From Candidatus Desulfofervidus auxilii (GTDB taxonomy: Bacteria > Desulfobacterota > Desulfofervidia > Desulfofervidales > Desulfofervidaceae), in assembly GCF_001577525.1 (NCBI RefSeq), contig NZ_CP013015.1:1495667-1559666 (forward strand): a stretch of 64,000 nt of DNA. The letters are read 5' to 3'. This document shows positions 43,666 through 51,766 of the stretch, in pieces (position 1 is the stretch's first letter; every line of letters starts with the position of its first letter). The translations under genes were made by a program, and so were the position numbers. A model generated the notes under the pieces. The model saw only the letters and a list, made by a program, of their open reading frames with translations, searched no databases and was not told where the DNA came from.

Positions 43666-43825
43666 TAATCTCATCTATTTCCTTTCTTAATTCATTTGAT
43701 TCTGCAAGTTTATTTTCTATCTCTGTGAGTGTATTTGTTCCTGCCTGAGGGCTTACAAATTTTTTGTATTTTATCATAGCTGTTTTTATATTTTCTGAAA
43801 AATAAGCCAAGGATAAAAGCCAAGT
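43649..43825 (-). CDS. Possible gene fragment between cassette 3 and the IS21 element
   Basis: A minus-strand frame gives about 58 residues (SENIKTAMIKYKKFVSPQAG, then EIENKLAESNELRKEIDEII) with a charged helical end. No good ribosome site is present, and a stop codon lies just upstream of the possible GTG. It overlaps the truncated end of the GNAT gene, so it may be the tail of a gene joined here by the same rearrangement. No family is recognised. Confidence 0.25.
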   Translation of the reverse strand, partial: TWLLSLAYFSENIKTAMIKYKKFVSPQAGTNTLTEIENKLAESNELRKEIDEIIKCKL

Positions 43826-43908
43826 CAGGAGATACACAGGGAGTTAGAGGAGGTGTTGTTAATTCCCGTTGAAAATTGACCCCCTTTCCCACTTAATTTT
43901 GCCCCCCC

Positions 43909-44079
43909 TTAGTTATTACTCGTAGCTCCCATTTTCTCCTTTGTTCTATAGCTAGGGCCATTAATGGCAATAATATGACTATGATGCAAAAGCCTGTCAA
44001 GTATCGCTGAGGCAATTACATCATCACAAAATATTTCTCCCCATTCTTCAAAAGGTTTGTTTGAGCTGATTATAATAGA
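43909..44079 (-). pseudogene. istB remnant (C-terminal third)
   Basis: The open frame begins without a start codon (SIIISSNKPFEEWGEIFCDD) and runs through VIASAILDRLLHHSHIIAINGPSYRTKEKMG to a normal stop. This is the C-terminal part of the IS21 helper ATPase IstB. Walker A and B are missing. An AGGAGGGGG ribosome-type site lies immediately before the junction, so an internal deletion has joined the istB leader to the end of the gene. Confidence 0.85.
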
Positions 44080-44088
44080 CCCCCTCCT

Positions 44089-45070
44089 TTAAAGAAATTG
44101 ATTATAAAAACCCAATTCCCTTTTTATCTTAAGTCTAGGTAGCGGCCTTAAAGTAAAGGTAGGCCTTTGTTCCTCTAGTTCTCCTTCTTTTTCTAAAATA
44201 CCCCAAGTAGCTTCTTTGTCCTGGGGAGCCTCTTTCTTAAACCTTTATAATGTTTTTGATTGATAATACTCATCCCTTTGTTTTTACTTATAGTATGAGT
44301 ACCAATAAGCACCCCTTTTTGAGAAAATACTTTAAGATATCTGCCCTGAGATACCCTTATCCACACATGCTTTCCTGCATAAGGCCAGGGAACACTATAT
44401 CTATTGCCATCATAAGAGATAAGACAATCAGAGGTTACCTTCCTAAATATCTCCTTTGTGCTTATAAAAGGAGTCTCTGGTAAGGAAATGAGAAATGAGC
44501 TTTCTTTTAAAAATCTATCAATGGGTCTAAGGCTTATGGTAGAATGAGTAACATAATCAAGCTCTCTTTCATACTCATGAAGCTTTTTAATAAATTCTTC
44601 AAAGCTTTCAAATTCCCTTCCTTTTATAAAAAACTGCTCAAGAAGATGAAATGGCCTTTCTACTTTACCCTTTGTCTTAGGTCTTTTCACCTTACAAGCA
44701 ACGGGCTTTATTCTATAATGACCGCAAAACTCAAGAAAACGAGGATCCCACTTTATTATATATTTTATATGCCCCACCCTTGAAATTACAAACTGAGCCC
44801 CATTATCTACTAGTATCTCTTTTGGTACACCACCAATTCAAAAAGCATCTCTTCAATTTACTCCTTAAGTTTAACTAACTGAGGATTATCTCTTGGAGGT
44901 CTTTGATAGTGAGGTGGTTTATTTGCCCTTAAAGCCCTCTTTACGGTGTTTTTAGAAATACCTAACTCCCGACAATGCCCTTTATAGATCTTCCCTTTGC
45001 CCTTAAATACCTGATAGTTACCCACGCCTCCATAGAAATCATCTCCTTTCTCCTCCATCATAAAATCCAT
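44089..45070 (-). pseudogene. istA transposase pseudogene
   Basis: The N-terminus (45070 to 44858) gives an HTH segment GHCRELGISKNTVKRALRANK and then stops. After a gap, GVPKEILVDNGAQFV, DPRFLEFCGHYRIKPVACKVKRPKTKGKVERPFHLLEQFF and the following beta region (44777 to about 44230) match the DDE catalytic core and C-terminus of IS21 IstA. The region between (first DDE Asp, about 100 residues) is lost. Near 44230 the frame also shifts, since the last stretch EAPQDKEATWGILEKEGELE continues in another frame to a stop at 44089. Confidence 0.85.
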
Positions 45071-45155
45071 GATGGAGGACCTCTATCTTTTCTTGGAGGG
45101 GGTCAATTTTAAGTGGGAATTAATAACCACAGCCTGACATTTATCTGATGTTGTC

Positions 45156-45184
45156 TTGACAGTGAATATTAAGCATGTTAATTT
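45156..45184 (+). promoter_or_regulatory. Promoter of the tRNA-Lys/tRNA-Glu operon
   Basis: TTGACA (45156-45161), 17 bases, TAATTT (45179-45184); the tRNA-Lys 5' end follows at 45193. The promoter is 33 bases from the IS21 end and so survived the insertion. Confidence 0.6.
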
Positions 45185-45192
45185 TGATTTGT

Positions 45193-45268
45193 GGGCCGTT
45201 AACTCAGTTGGCAGAGTATCGGCCTTTTAAGCCGAGAGTCGCAGGTTCGAATCCTGCACGGCCCACCA
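45193..45268 (+). tRNA. tRNA-Lys (TTT)
   Basis: Acceptor GGGCCGT pairs with ACGGCCC, then A and encoded CCA. The anticodon loop CTTTTAA in the stem TCGGC/GCCGA has anticodon TTT. The T-arm is GCAGGTTCGAATCCTGC. It is cotranscribed with tRNA-Glu two bases downstream. Confidence 0.97.
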
Positions 45269-45270
45269 AT

Positions 45271-45348
45271 GTCCCCATCGTCTAGCCCGGTCCAGGACAC
45301 CGGCCTTTCACGCCGGCAACAGGGGTTCAAATCCCCTTGGGGACGCCA
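45271..45348 (+). tRNA. tRNA-Glu (TTC)
   Basis: Acceptor GTCCCCA pairs with TGGGGAC, then G and encoded CCA. The anticodon stem CCGGC/GCCGG holds CTTTCAC with anticodon TTC. The T-arm is AGGGGTTCAAATCCCCT. Confidence 0.97.
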
Positions 45349-45360
45349 AATATGAATGAT

Positions 45361-45404
45361 AAAAAGGTCTCCTTCTTGCTTGGAGGGAGGCCTTTTCATT
45401 TTTA
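45361..45404 (+). terminator. Rho-independent terminator of the tRNA operon
   Basis: AAAAAGGTCTCC and GGAGGGAGGCCTTTT form an imperfect stem followed by CATTTTTAT. It lies 13 bases after tRNA-Glu. Confidence 0.75.
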
Positions 45405-45421
45405 TTGACGAAATTCGTCAA
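45405..45421. promoter_or_regulatory. Perfect 17-base palindrome, candidate operator
   Basis: TTGACGAAATTCGTCAA is symmetric about a central A. It contains TTGACG, a possible -35, with TAACAA 16 bases further on. It lies in the 220-base leader region upstream of the secreted protein at 45643. It could be bound by a dimeric repressor of that operon. The rest of 45422-45642 shows nothing else recognisable. Confidence 0.4.
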
Positions 45422-45642
45422 GTTGCTAACAAATATTGTCAATAAATATGCTTATTTTTCCCTCATCTGGTGTTACTCCCTAACTCCAAAAACGGTTATT
45501 ACAGGAATATTCTGTTTAAAATATCTAGAAATTATTTTTGGCACATTTCTCGCTAAAGATTATAACTTAGATGGAAATAAAGTAGGAGTATCAAGTGATT
45601 TTACTGAAGATAAGAAACACAAAATTGAAAGGAGTGAACTAA

Positions 45643-46086
45643 ATGTTAAAAAAATTTTTTTCTTTATTCTTTTTATGCTCTTATTTTTTCATTCTAGGAG
45701 TTAATACAGGCACAATTGAAGAACAGAAAAACGTTCATAATGAGGGACTACTAAATGCTATCCTATCAATTAATAAAGATTCTAAAAAACAATTTAAGAA
45801 AGAATTTTGTAGAGTTTTTGCTACCACGGTGAAAGGTTGTCACGATTTGAAAATAAAGGGAATAACTGAGGTTATAGCACTATCCATGATAGAACAGGAG
45901 CTTATATTAGCTGGAATTAAAAGCATGCCTCTGAGTATTGTGGATCAAATTAGGAATTCATTACGACAAGCATGTATGTTGGGATATCATCTCCCCAAGA
46001 ATGTTGTGAATATAGAAAAAACTTACTTTGATTATTGTGTGAATTGTAATGGAAGAAGAGAAAAAATTACAGAAATTGACCTTTAA
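45643..46086 (+). CDS. Secreted hypothetical protein
   Basis: 147 residues, ATG preceded by GAAAGGAGTG. A signal peptide (LKKFFSLFFLCSYFFILGV) precedes a helical domain with six cysteines (EFCRVFATTVKGCHDLKI, QACMLGYHL, FDYCVNCNGR). The closing YCVNCNGRREK has a C-x2-C pair that may bind metal or form disulfides. No family is recognised. It lies 15 bases before a TPR-protein gene and is probably cotranscribed with it. Confidence 0.6.
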   Translation: MLKKFFSLFFLCSYFFILGVNTGTIEEQKNVHNEGLLNAILSINKDSKKQFKKEFCRVFATTVKGCHDLKIKGITEVIALSMIEQELILAGIKSMPLSIVDQIRNSLRQACMLGYHLPKNVVNIEKTYFDYCVNCNGRREKITEIDL

Positions 46087-46101
46087 AAAGAGGTAAATAG
46101 A

Positions 46102-47016
46102 TTGAAAAAGAGAAGTTTGCTAACAATTCTAACAATAATCTTTATGATTGAATCAACGTTAGCAACAAAGCATGGTGAAACTGTGAATTCTAATAGATTC
46201 TCCAATGAGAATAGCGAATATTATTATAATCTGAACAATATGGATAAGAAACTTCGGTTTGTTTATATTAATCAACAATATTTAGTTAGTAAATATGGGA
46301 ATTATTTGTTGGGCAAAAAGAACAATCTAATTCCTTTTTATATTTTGGGGGACATGGAATATGAGGGTAATAATTATAGAAATGCTTTAATTTATTATGA
46401 GAAAGCAGTATCCCAAAATTCTTATGATTTAAATACTGTGGAAAGAATGGCTATTTCCTACTTATATACAGAGGATTATGAAAAGGCCCTTGAAATGTCC
46501 CAAAAACTGATAACTCAAGCCCCAAGTGATTTCAGAGGTTATTGGTTAAAAGGTCTCTCTTTGGTCTATCTCCATAAATTAGAAGAGGCTATTGCAAGTT
46601 TTAACAAGGCACTTAAATACACAGGCAGGGAAACAAAAGCACAAGCCACAGTTCTTACCAGTAGATCAAATGCCTTTCTAATTACTGGCAAATGGGAAAA
46701 AGCACTTTCAGACATAGAAAAAGTATTACAAATACAACCCAAAGCTTATGTAGTTATAATAAATAAGGGTATAGCTTTAAAAAAATTAGGTAAGAAAAAG
46801 GAAAGCGAGAGAATCATTCAAGAGATTTTACCTCATATAGAAAATAAGTACACGCGTGCCTGTGCATTTGCAACGCTTGGAGATAAAAAAAATATGTTAA
46901 AAGAATTAGAAGTAGCAATTAAAGAAGACATAGGGAATAAAGTAAGTGCAAAATTGGATCCTGATTTTGCTGAATATCAGGATGACCCCGATTTTCGCAA
47001 AATCATATCCAAGTGA
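46102..47016 (+). CDS. Exported TPR-repeat protein
   Basis: 304 residues, TTG start behind AAAGAGG. An N-terminal signal (KRSLLTILTIIFMIESTLAT) is followed by about 60 low-similarity residues and then TPR units: YILGDMEYEGNNYRNALIYYEKAV, MAISYLYTEDYEKALEMSQKLI, WLKGLSLVYLHKLEEAIASFNKAL, SNAFLITGKWEKALSDIEKVL and INKGIALKKLGKKKESERII. The C-terminus LDPDFAEYQDDPDFRKII is a frequent ending of such proteins. It should act as a scaffold in the periplasm; the partner is unknown. Confidence 0.75.
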   Translation: MKKRSLLTILTIIFMIESTLATKHGETVNSNRFSNENSEYYYNLNNMDKKLRFVYINQQYLVSKYGNYLLGKKNNLIPFYILGDMEYEGNNYRNALIYYEKAVSQNSYDLNTVERMAISYLYTEDYEKALEMSQKLITQAPSDFRGYWLKGLSLVYLHKLEEAIASFNKALKYTGRETKAQATVLTSRSNAFLITGKWEKALSDIEKVLQIQPKAYVVIINKGIALKKLGKKKESERIIQEILPHIENKYTRACAFATLGDKKNMLKELEVAIKEDIGNKVSAKLDPDFAEYQDDPDFRKIISK

Positions 47017-47109
47017 AAATAATCTCTCAACCGCAACTTTAAATATTTAATTCTATTAATTCTAAAAAACATTATATCCCCCCGGATGGATAGCCCGAGG
47101 GGAATTAAC

Positions 47110-47529
47110 TTATATACCACCAAATCCTGAGATGGTTTTTGTGGATACCGATTTTACTTGAAAAGAAATAGGTGCTCCATTTTCATACACATCTTCCACA
47201 AAAACAACTATTTCTAAATCTTTCCCTTGAGTTCCTGAAGGTAATATATATCCCCATGAGGTAGAACCTCTGTGTTTGCCTTCACATACTCCAGTAGGTC
47301 CCAATACCAACCGATGACTTTCCAAAATCTCGGTTCCTTTAGTAACAAAAATGCGAACTTTGGTTCTTTTAGCAGTTTTTAGATCTAGTTTCAAAAATTG
47401 ACTAATTTCATTTCCGCCTTTGAACCTTTTACACTGATTTCTTTTTATAAAATCCCCACCCCAAGCCGTACATAAAAACGCAACCATTACAAAAAAGACA
47501 ATAAAACTTAAGACTTTCCTTTTCAACAT
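47110..47529 (-). CDS. Secreted hypothetical protein
   Basis: 139 residues from ATG 47529, behind GGGGGATAG; an ATG 19 codons earlier is rejected because the ribosome site lies after it. The signal peptide is MLKRKVLSFIVFFVMVAFLCTAWGG. The mature part of about 115 residues is basic and beta-rich (TKVRIFVTKGTEILESHRLVLG, LEIVVFVEDVYENGAPISF) with two Cys. It has no recognised family and stands alone, tail to tail with the TPR gene. Confidence 0.6.
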   Translation of the reverse strand: MLKRKVLSFIVFFVMVAFLCTAWGGDFIKRNQCKRFKGGNEISQFLKLDLKTAKRTKVRIFVTKGTEILESHRLVLGPTGVCEGKHRGSTSWGYILPSGTQGKDLEIVVFVEDVYENGAPISFQVKSVSTKTISGFGGI

Positions 47530-47633
47530 TTTACTATCCCCCTTTATTGTTTGAGGAAAAATAACATAAAAAGACCTATAAGTCAAAGTAAAAATTCCCC
47601 CCGAAATCCGTGTTTGTCCTACAAGAAACCCCG

Positions 47634-47742
47634 CAAGCCTGCCTGCCGAACAGGCAGGTGTGGTAAAATAAAGCGATTTTGAAAGATTACCCTTTTTCCT
47701 TGTTAAAAATACCTTTGTCCAAAAATCAATCGCGGATTTTGG
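47634..47742 (-). repeat. GC-palindrome repeat with inverted AT flank, copy e
   Basis: The GC palindrome GCCTGCCTGCCGAACAGGCAGG (split here as 47639-47648 and 47649-47658) is followed 55 bases later by AAAATCAATCGCGGATTTTG, the inverse of the AT flank in copies b and d. It lies between the secreted protein and ykuK. Confidence 0.8.
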
Positions 47743-47944
47743 GTCTTGTGTAGGGAAGTACTAAAGATGTTGAACAAAATGGTTAGCCAGCAACTAATTC
47801 ACTAACTCACTTGTGTCTAACTCACTGCTTTAGCTGACCCGATTTGAGGATAACGTGTGAACGTTTTAACGTTCTGACGTGTTAACGTTTATTTAGAAAC
47901 ATTGACCTGAAACAAAAACTACCCTAAATGTCTACCTTGGGATT
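47743..47944. other. Low-complexity AT spacer with AACGTT repeats
   Basis: This part of the 47587-47944 spacer has no gene. It contains clustered AACGTGTGAACGTTTTAACG and GACGTGTTAACGTT words (47849-47890) made of AACGTT palindromes, and short repeats of TTCACTAACTCAC type. No function is assigned. Confidence 0.5.
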
Positions 47945-48448
47945 TTAATCGGTGTATTTATCTGCTACTTTACTGGCACCAAAACTCTCAGGTTTAATTT
48001 GAGCAGCATAGCCAGAGGCATTAATCCAAGAAACTACTTCTTGAATAAGTTCCTTTGTCTTCCCGTGATTGCCTATATCAGAATGAACCTCTATTCCCAA
48101 ACCAGTCACTCCCTGTTTTTTTAATAAATCATCTATTTTAGCAGCAGTAGCTAGACTTAAAGCAGTCTCATGATAAATGGCTGCCTGCAAGCTGTAACGG
48201 CCTACTTCACTTTTATGACGTTGGTAAAAATAAACCCCTCCCTTACCAATCCGATAGAGGATAATTACGGTTACATAAGTCAAATATTCCATATGCCTTT
48301 TAGAATCAGTACCCACAATAAGAAGATACCCATTTCCTCCATTGCTTACCTTTTGTGCAATAAAATTGACTATGTCTTCTAGACAAAGAGCACCTTTAGT
48401 AGGACTAAAAAAAATATCTTTAATTTCTATTTTTGTTTTAGAAGCCAT
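47945..48448 (-). CDS. YkuK-like RNase H-fold protein (DUF458)
   Basis: 167 residues from ATG 48448; an ATG 13 codons upstream overlaps the -35 region and is rejected. YLLIVGTDSKRHMEYLTYVTVIILYR and VTGLGIEVHSDIGNHGKTKELIQEVVSWINASGYAAQIKPESFGASKVADKYT are typical of YkuK/DUF458 proteins, which have an RNase H-like fold with conserved Asp and His residues. The function is unknown. It is transcribed divergently from panC. Confidence 0.85.
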   Translation of the reverse strand: MASKTKIEIKDIFFSPTKGALCLEDIVNFIAQKVSNGGNGYLLIVGTDSKRHMEYLTYVTVIILYRIGKGGVYFYQRHKSEVGRYSLQAAIYHETALSLATAAKIDDLLKKQGVTGLGIEVHSDIGNHGKTKELIQEVVSWINASGYAAQIKPESFGASKVADKYTD

Positions 48449-48458
48449 TTTTTGACAT

Positions 48459-48487
48459 ATTATGTGCCTATTCCCTCCAACTGTCAA
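48459..48487 (-). promoter_or_regulatory. Promoter of the YkuK-like gene, abutting the start codon
   Basis: On the minus strand, TTGACA (48487..48482), 17 bases, CATAAT (48464..48459), then ten bases to ATG 48448. Transcription should begin within a few bases of the ATG, without a ribosome site. Confidence 0.6.
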
Positions 48488-48540
48488 GTTCCTTGACTAG
48501 AAAACAGATGTATGTTAGCTTTGTTAATGGCTTGGATCCT

Positions 48541-48599
48541 CTAAGGACCGAGACCAGGAAGAAACCTTCTGGTCTTAGGTCCAGAAGGTGTTTTTATTT
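48541..48599 (+). promoter_or_regulatory. panC leader with mutually exclusive hairpins (attenuator or riboswitch candidate)
   Basis: Stem A: GGACC-GA-GACCAG (48545-48557) pairs with CTGGTC-TTA-GGTCC (48569-48582). Stem B: CCTTCTGG (48565-48572) pairs perfectly with CCAGAAGG (48581-48588), followed by TGTTTTTATTT, a terminator shape that also hides the ribosome-site-like AGAAGG. A and B share bases and cannot form together. The upstream gene is divergent, so a plain terminator would have nothing to end. The published pan RNA motif lies upstream of pan genes; homology to it is possible but not shown. Confidence 0.6.
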
Positions 48600-49448
48600 A
48601 TGGAAATGGTTAAAGAAATAGAAAAAATGGCTGCGCTCTCTCAAAAATGGCATCAAGCAGGGAAAATTATTGCCTTTGTTCCCACTATGGGTTATTTCCA
48701 CCAAGGCCATTTAAGTCTTATGGGCGAGGGGAAAAAACAGGGAGATGTGTTGGTGGTAAGTTTGTTTGTTAATCCTATCCAATTTGGCCCTAAAGAAGAC
48801 CTGGCAGCCTACCCCCGTAATTTACAAAGAGACGCTTCTCTAGCAGAAAAAGAAGGAACAGATGTCCTTTTTGTCCCTGAAGAGAAAGAAATGTATCCTG
48901 AGGGCTACCAAACTTATGTAAAAGTAACTCAATTAACAAAATATTTATGTGGTGTTTCACGCCCTGGCCACTTTAAGGGAGTAACTACCGTAGTGGCTAA
49001 ATTATTTAATATTATTAGGCCACATATAGCCATTTTTGGATTGAAAGACTATCAACAATATATAGTCATAAAGCGTATGGTAAGAGACTTAAATTATCCT
49101 ATTAAAATTATTGGTTGCCCTATTGTGCGTGAGACAGATGGTTTAGCCATGAGTTCCCGCAATGTCTATTTAACCAGTGAGCAAAGACCTTCAGCCTTGA
49201 GTCTTTACAAAAGTTTGAATATCGCCCAAGAGATGGTGAATAAAGGGGAGAGAAAGGCAAAAAACATTATTAAAGCAGTCTCAACATTTATTCAAAAACA
49301 TCCTTATACTAAAATAGACTATGTAAAACTGTGTCATCCTGAAACTTTAGAAGATTTAGAAGAAATTAAAGAAAGGGCACTTCTGGCCTTAGCAGTGAAA
49401 GTAGGAAAGGCTAGATTAATAGATAATACTATTTTAGGTGTAAAATGA
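48600..49448 (+). CDS. panC: Pantothenate synthetase
   Basis: 282 residues from ATG 48600. It condenses pantoate and beta-alanine with [19 protein letters not shown] (HxGH), [55 protein letters not shown]-like [17 protein letters not shown] and the KMSKS-like MSSRNVYL are intact. The start gives a short overlap-free distance to AGAAGG in the leader hairpin, so translation depends on how the leader folds. panD follows with a 4-base overlap. Confidence 0.96.
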   Translation: MEMVKEIEKMAALSQKWHQAGKIIAFVPTMGYFHQGHLSLMGEGKKQGDVLVVSLFVNPIQFGPKEDLAAYPRNLQRDASLAEKEGTDVLFVPEEKEMYPEGYQTYVKVTQLTKYLCGVSRPGHFKGVTTVVAKLFNIIRPHIAIFGLKDYQQYIVIKRMVRDLNYPIKIIGCPIVRETDGLAMSSRNVYLTSEQRPSALSLYKSLNIAQEMVNKGERKAKNIIKAVSTFIQKHPYTKIDYVKLCHPETLEDLEEIKERALLALAVKVGKARLIDNTILGVK

Positions 49449-49798
49449 TGCGATTTATGTTAAAATCAAAAATCCATCGGGCATGTGTGACTGAGAGCAA
49501 CCTTGAATACGAAGGAAGTATTACCATTGACAATGCTTTAATGAAAGTGGCTGACTTGCTTCCTTATGAAATGGTGCATGTCTATAATATTAGCAATGGG
49601 GAAAGATTTTCTACTTATGTTATCCCTGGAGGAAACGGAGAGATTGGTCTTAATGGAGCAGCGGCTAGAAAAGGTCAAGAAGGGGATTTTATCATTATTG
49701 CCTCTTATACCCTAATGGAAGAAACAGAAGTAAAGGGCTATAGACCTAAGTTAATCTTTGTGGATGAAAAAAATTCTATAGTGCGGATAAAAGATTGA
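49445..49798 (+). CDS. panD: Aspartate 1-decarboxylase
   Basis: 117 residues. It makes beta-alanine for pantothenate from aspartate. The proenzyme cuts itself at Gly-Ser in YEGSITID (G24-S25) to form the pyruvoyl group. [23 protein letters not shown] and [15 protein letters not shown] are typical. It overlaps panC by four bases and the DUF502 gene by four bases. Confidence 0.96.
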   Translation: MMRFMLKSKIHRACVTESNLEYEGSITIDNALMKVADLLPYEMVHVYNISNGERFSTYVIPGGNGEIGLNGAAARKGQEGDFIIIASYTLMEETEVKGYRPKLIFVDEKNSIVRIKD

Positions 49799-50412
49799 AA
49801 AGGCTCAAAAATGCTATCAAGAAAAATCTAGTAGCTGGTATTCTAATTATTTTACCTATCTCTATTACTTTTTATATAGTTTTTTTGCTGGTGCGAGTAG
49901 TAGACCGTATCCTGGGCGTTTTACCTCCTAAATATGACCCCCAAACATACATCCCTTTTAATATTCCTGGATTTCGCCTTTTTTTTGCAGTTATCATTAT
50001 CTTTATCGTGGGCTTTTTGGCCCGAAATTATATTGGTTCTAAACTCATAGAATTCTGGGAGAATATAGTAAACAAAATCCCTTTTATTCGCACCATTTAT
50101 GTAGCCATCAAACAACTAGGAGAAGCTATATTCGCTAAGAAGGAAAAAGACTTCAAACGGGTGGTTCTCATAGAATATCCCAGGAAAGGAATATTTACCC
50201 TGGCATTTACTACGGGGATAGGAGAAGGTGAAATCCAAAAAAAGACCAAAAAGCGAGTATTAAATATATTTGTTCCTACTACTCCTAATCCCACTTCTGG
50301 TTTTTATCTTTTAGTTCCAGAAGATGAAATAAAATTTTTAGATATGAGTGTAGAAGATGCCTTCAAATTAATCATTTCTGGAGGCATGGCTACACCCGAA
50401 AAGAGACCATAG
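49795..50412 (+). CDS. DUF502 membrane protein
   Basis: 205 residues, TTG start inside panD. Two membrane helices ([22 protein letters not shown] and [22 protein letters not shown]) with a cytoplasmic domain from about 90 on containing [40 protein letters not shown] and [19 protein letters not shown], the DUF502 core. The function is unknown. The coupling to panD suggests only cotranscription. Confidence 0.9.
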   Translation: MKRLKNAIKKNLVAGILIILPISITFYIVFLLVRVVDRILGVLPPKYDPQTYIPFNIPGFRLFFAVIIIFIVGFLARNYIGSKLIEFWENIVNKIPFIRTIYVAIKQLGEAIFAKKEKDFKRVVLIEYPRKGIFTLAFTTGIGEGEIQKKTKKRVLNIFVPTTPNPTSGFYLLVPEDEIKFLDMSVEDAFKLIISGGMATPEKRP

Positions 50413-50467
50413 AAGGAAAATAAAAATATGATAAAAAAATAAACTCCAAATGATAACTTTTATTGGA

Positions 50468-50795
50468 CATTCCCCAAAATTTAGAAGTTAATCTTTAAAA
50501 ACATCCCTGCCTGCCCTGTCTGCCGACAGGCAGGCGGCAAGCAGGCCTGTCTGCCGACAGGCAGGGATGAATTAAGGATTTTTGGCGTTCAATAAGTGGA
50601 ATAAGAAAATCAAAATTAGGGGTTTAGTCTCCACATTTGACATTAAACTGGTCTGTCTGATTCATATGCGTAAAGCGTGAGGCGTAAGGAGTTTTTTAAC
50701 ACTTTACTTTTAACGCTTTACTCTTTACGGCTTTTTCTTTTAAAGTTATTCCGGTTTTGAGGAGCTCACCTTACCTTTCTTTTTAGAAAGCTTTT
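50468..50795 (+). repeat. Composite GC-palindrome repeat, copy f
   Basis: Left module (50468-50503, CATTCCCCAAAATTTAGAAG then TTAATCTTTAAAAACATCC), GC core (50505-50567) with CTGTCTGCCGACAGGCAGG twice, and the right module (50735-50795, TTTTAAAGTTATTCCGG, TTTTGAGGAGCTCACC, CTTTCTTTTTAGAAAGC). Between core and right module are AT-rich words GCGTAAAGCGTGAGGCGTAA and AACGCTTTACTCTTTACG in inverted order. No gene is present in 50413-50842. Confidence 0.85.
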
Positions 50796-50842
50796 ATGGT
50801 AATTTTTTACAAGTTCTGGTTATTTATTAACAAATTTTATTT

Positions 50843-51763
50843 TCACCTAGAATTTATGCTTGCAAGACATGGTTCTGTCAACACAAACTCTTCTTTAATT
50901 TTACCCTTATTTAATACCAAACGGACTGTTAATAGAAACCGCTGAGGATGATAAAAACGCAGGTCTCTCAGATAAAAAACGGCATTACTTTCCTTTTGCA
51001 CCCAGGGGAATTGAGCCCAGTTTAGAAATGTTTTTACCAAGGGCAAAGTGTTTATTGGAGGCGTTATCTCTTGATTTTTTAAAAATACTTTTGGGTGTAA
51101 TTTTTGTTTTTTAAACCAACCGAATTCAAAGTATTGGTAGGCATTTTGCTTTTCTACAATGACTTTCCATTTAAAAGGGCTAAATGGTGTAGGCATTATT
51201 CCTATTTTTAGGCTAGTGGGATAAAGTTGATGAAAGTGGTTGAGTGTTTGATTATGTAGATACCCTCGGAACAAAAGAAAGGATAAGACTAAAATTAAGC
51301 TGATTAAAGAAGTTTTTTGGGCCTGAAAATCCTTAAGTTTTTGGAAAAGCAAAGGAAAAATCAACAATCCTAATATTACTATGTCTATTACATAAGACCA
51401 ACTCAGATAACTCCATTGGCCAAATGGATAAAACAATTTAATACCATAAGGAACAACTAAATCCAGTGCTAGATGGCTTAAAATACCTATTAAAACCAAG
51501 AAAAAATAGGATGAAAAAACGCCATTTTTATGTTTCATTTTGAATATAAAAGCCAGAAAAAAAGCAAACAAGGGAGCAGTAAGAATGGAATGAGTAAAAG
51601 TCCTGTGATATAACAGATAATACTCCTTATGGAGAATAATCAAAATGTGGTCAATATCTGGAAATAAAGCACCTAAAATTACAGCCCGACGAGAATATTT
51701 TAAAGAAGAGGGCCATAGATTAGACAAATGATAACCAGTAAGAAAATGAGTAATGGGCTCCAT
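50843..51763 (-). CDS. DUF457/YdjM-like membrane-bound metal-dependent hydrolase
   Basis: 306 residues. N-terminal MEPITHFLTGYHLS, GALFPDIDHILI and YHRTFTHSIL provide the conserved His/Asp residues of the DUF457 family. Four hydrophobic segments follow (LTAPLFAFFLAFIF, SYFFLVLIGILSHLALDLVV, VIDIVILGLLIFPLLF, LISLILVLSFLLF). The C-terminal 130 residues are a hydrophilic domain. The substrate is unknown. It follows the next gene by three bases. Confidence 0.85.
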   Translation of the reverse strand: MEPITHFLTGYHLSNLWPSSLKYSRRAVILGALFPDIDHILIILHKEYYLLYHRTFTHSILTAPLFAFFLAFIFKMKHKNGVFSSYFFLVLIGILSHLALDLVVPYGIKLFYPFGQWSYLSWSYVIDIVILGLLIFPLLFQKLKDFQAQKTSLISLILVLSFLLFRGYLHNQTLNHFHQLYPTSLKIGIMPTPFSPFKWKVIVEKQNAYQYFEFGWFKKQKLHPKVFLKNQEITPPINTLPLVKTFLNWAQFPWVQKESNAVFYLRDLRFYHPQRFLLTVRLVLNKGKIKEEFVLTEPCLASINSR

Positions 51764-51766
51764 ATT

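Larger units (their letters stand above)
43859..45122 (-). mobile_element. Decayed IS21-family insertion sequence
   Basis: Terminal inverted repeats: TTAATTCCC...AAATTGACCCCC at the left (43859-43884) and its inverse GGGGGTCAATTTTAAGTGGG at the right (45098-45117, continuing AATTAA). A second copy of CCCACTTAATTTTGCCCCCC follows inside the left end, as in the multiple end repeats of IS21. The body is about 1.26 kb, whereas IS21 elements are usually 2-2.5 kb. istA is interrupted and istB has lost most of its length. No functional transposase remains. Confidence 0.85.

Noticed and set aside
45405-45704. Reading frame of 99 residues overlapping the secreted protein at 45643
   Set aside because: It overlaps the signal-peptide region of the better-supported gene in another frame, starts inside the palindrome and has no ribosome site.
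47849-47890. AACGTT-rich words as regulator binding sites
   Set aside because: The words are low-complexity repeats without a nearby promoter and similar AT-rich word clusters occur at 50665-50730, so they look like spacer repeats.
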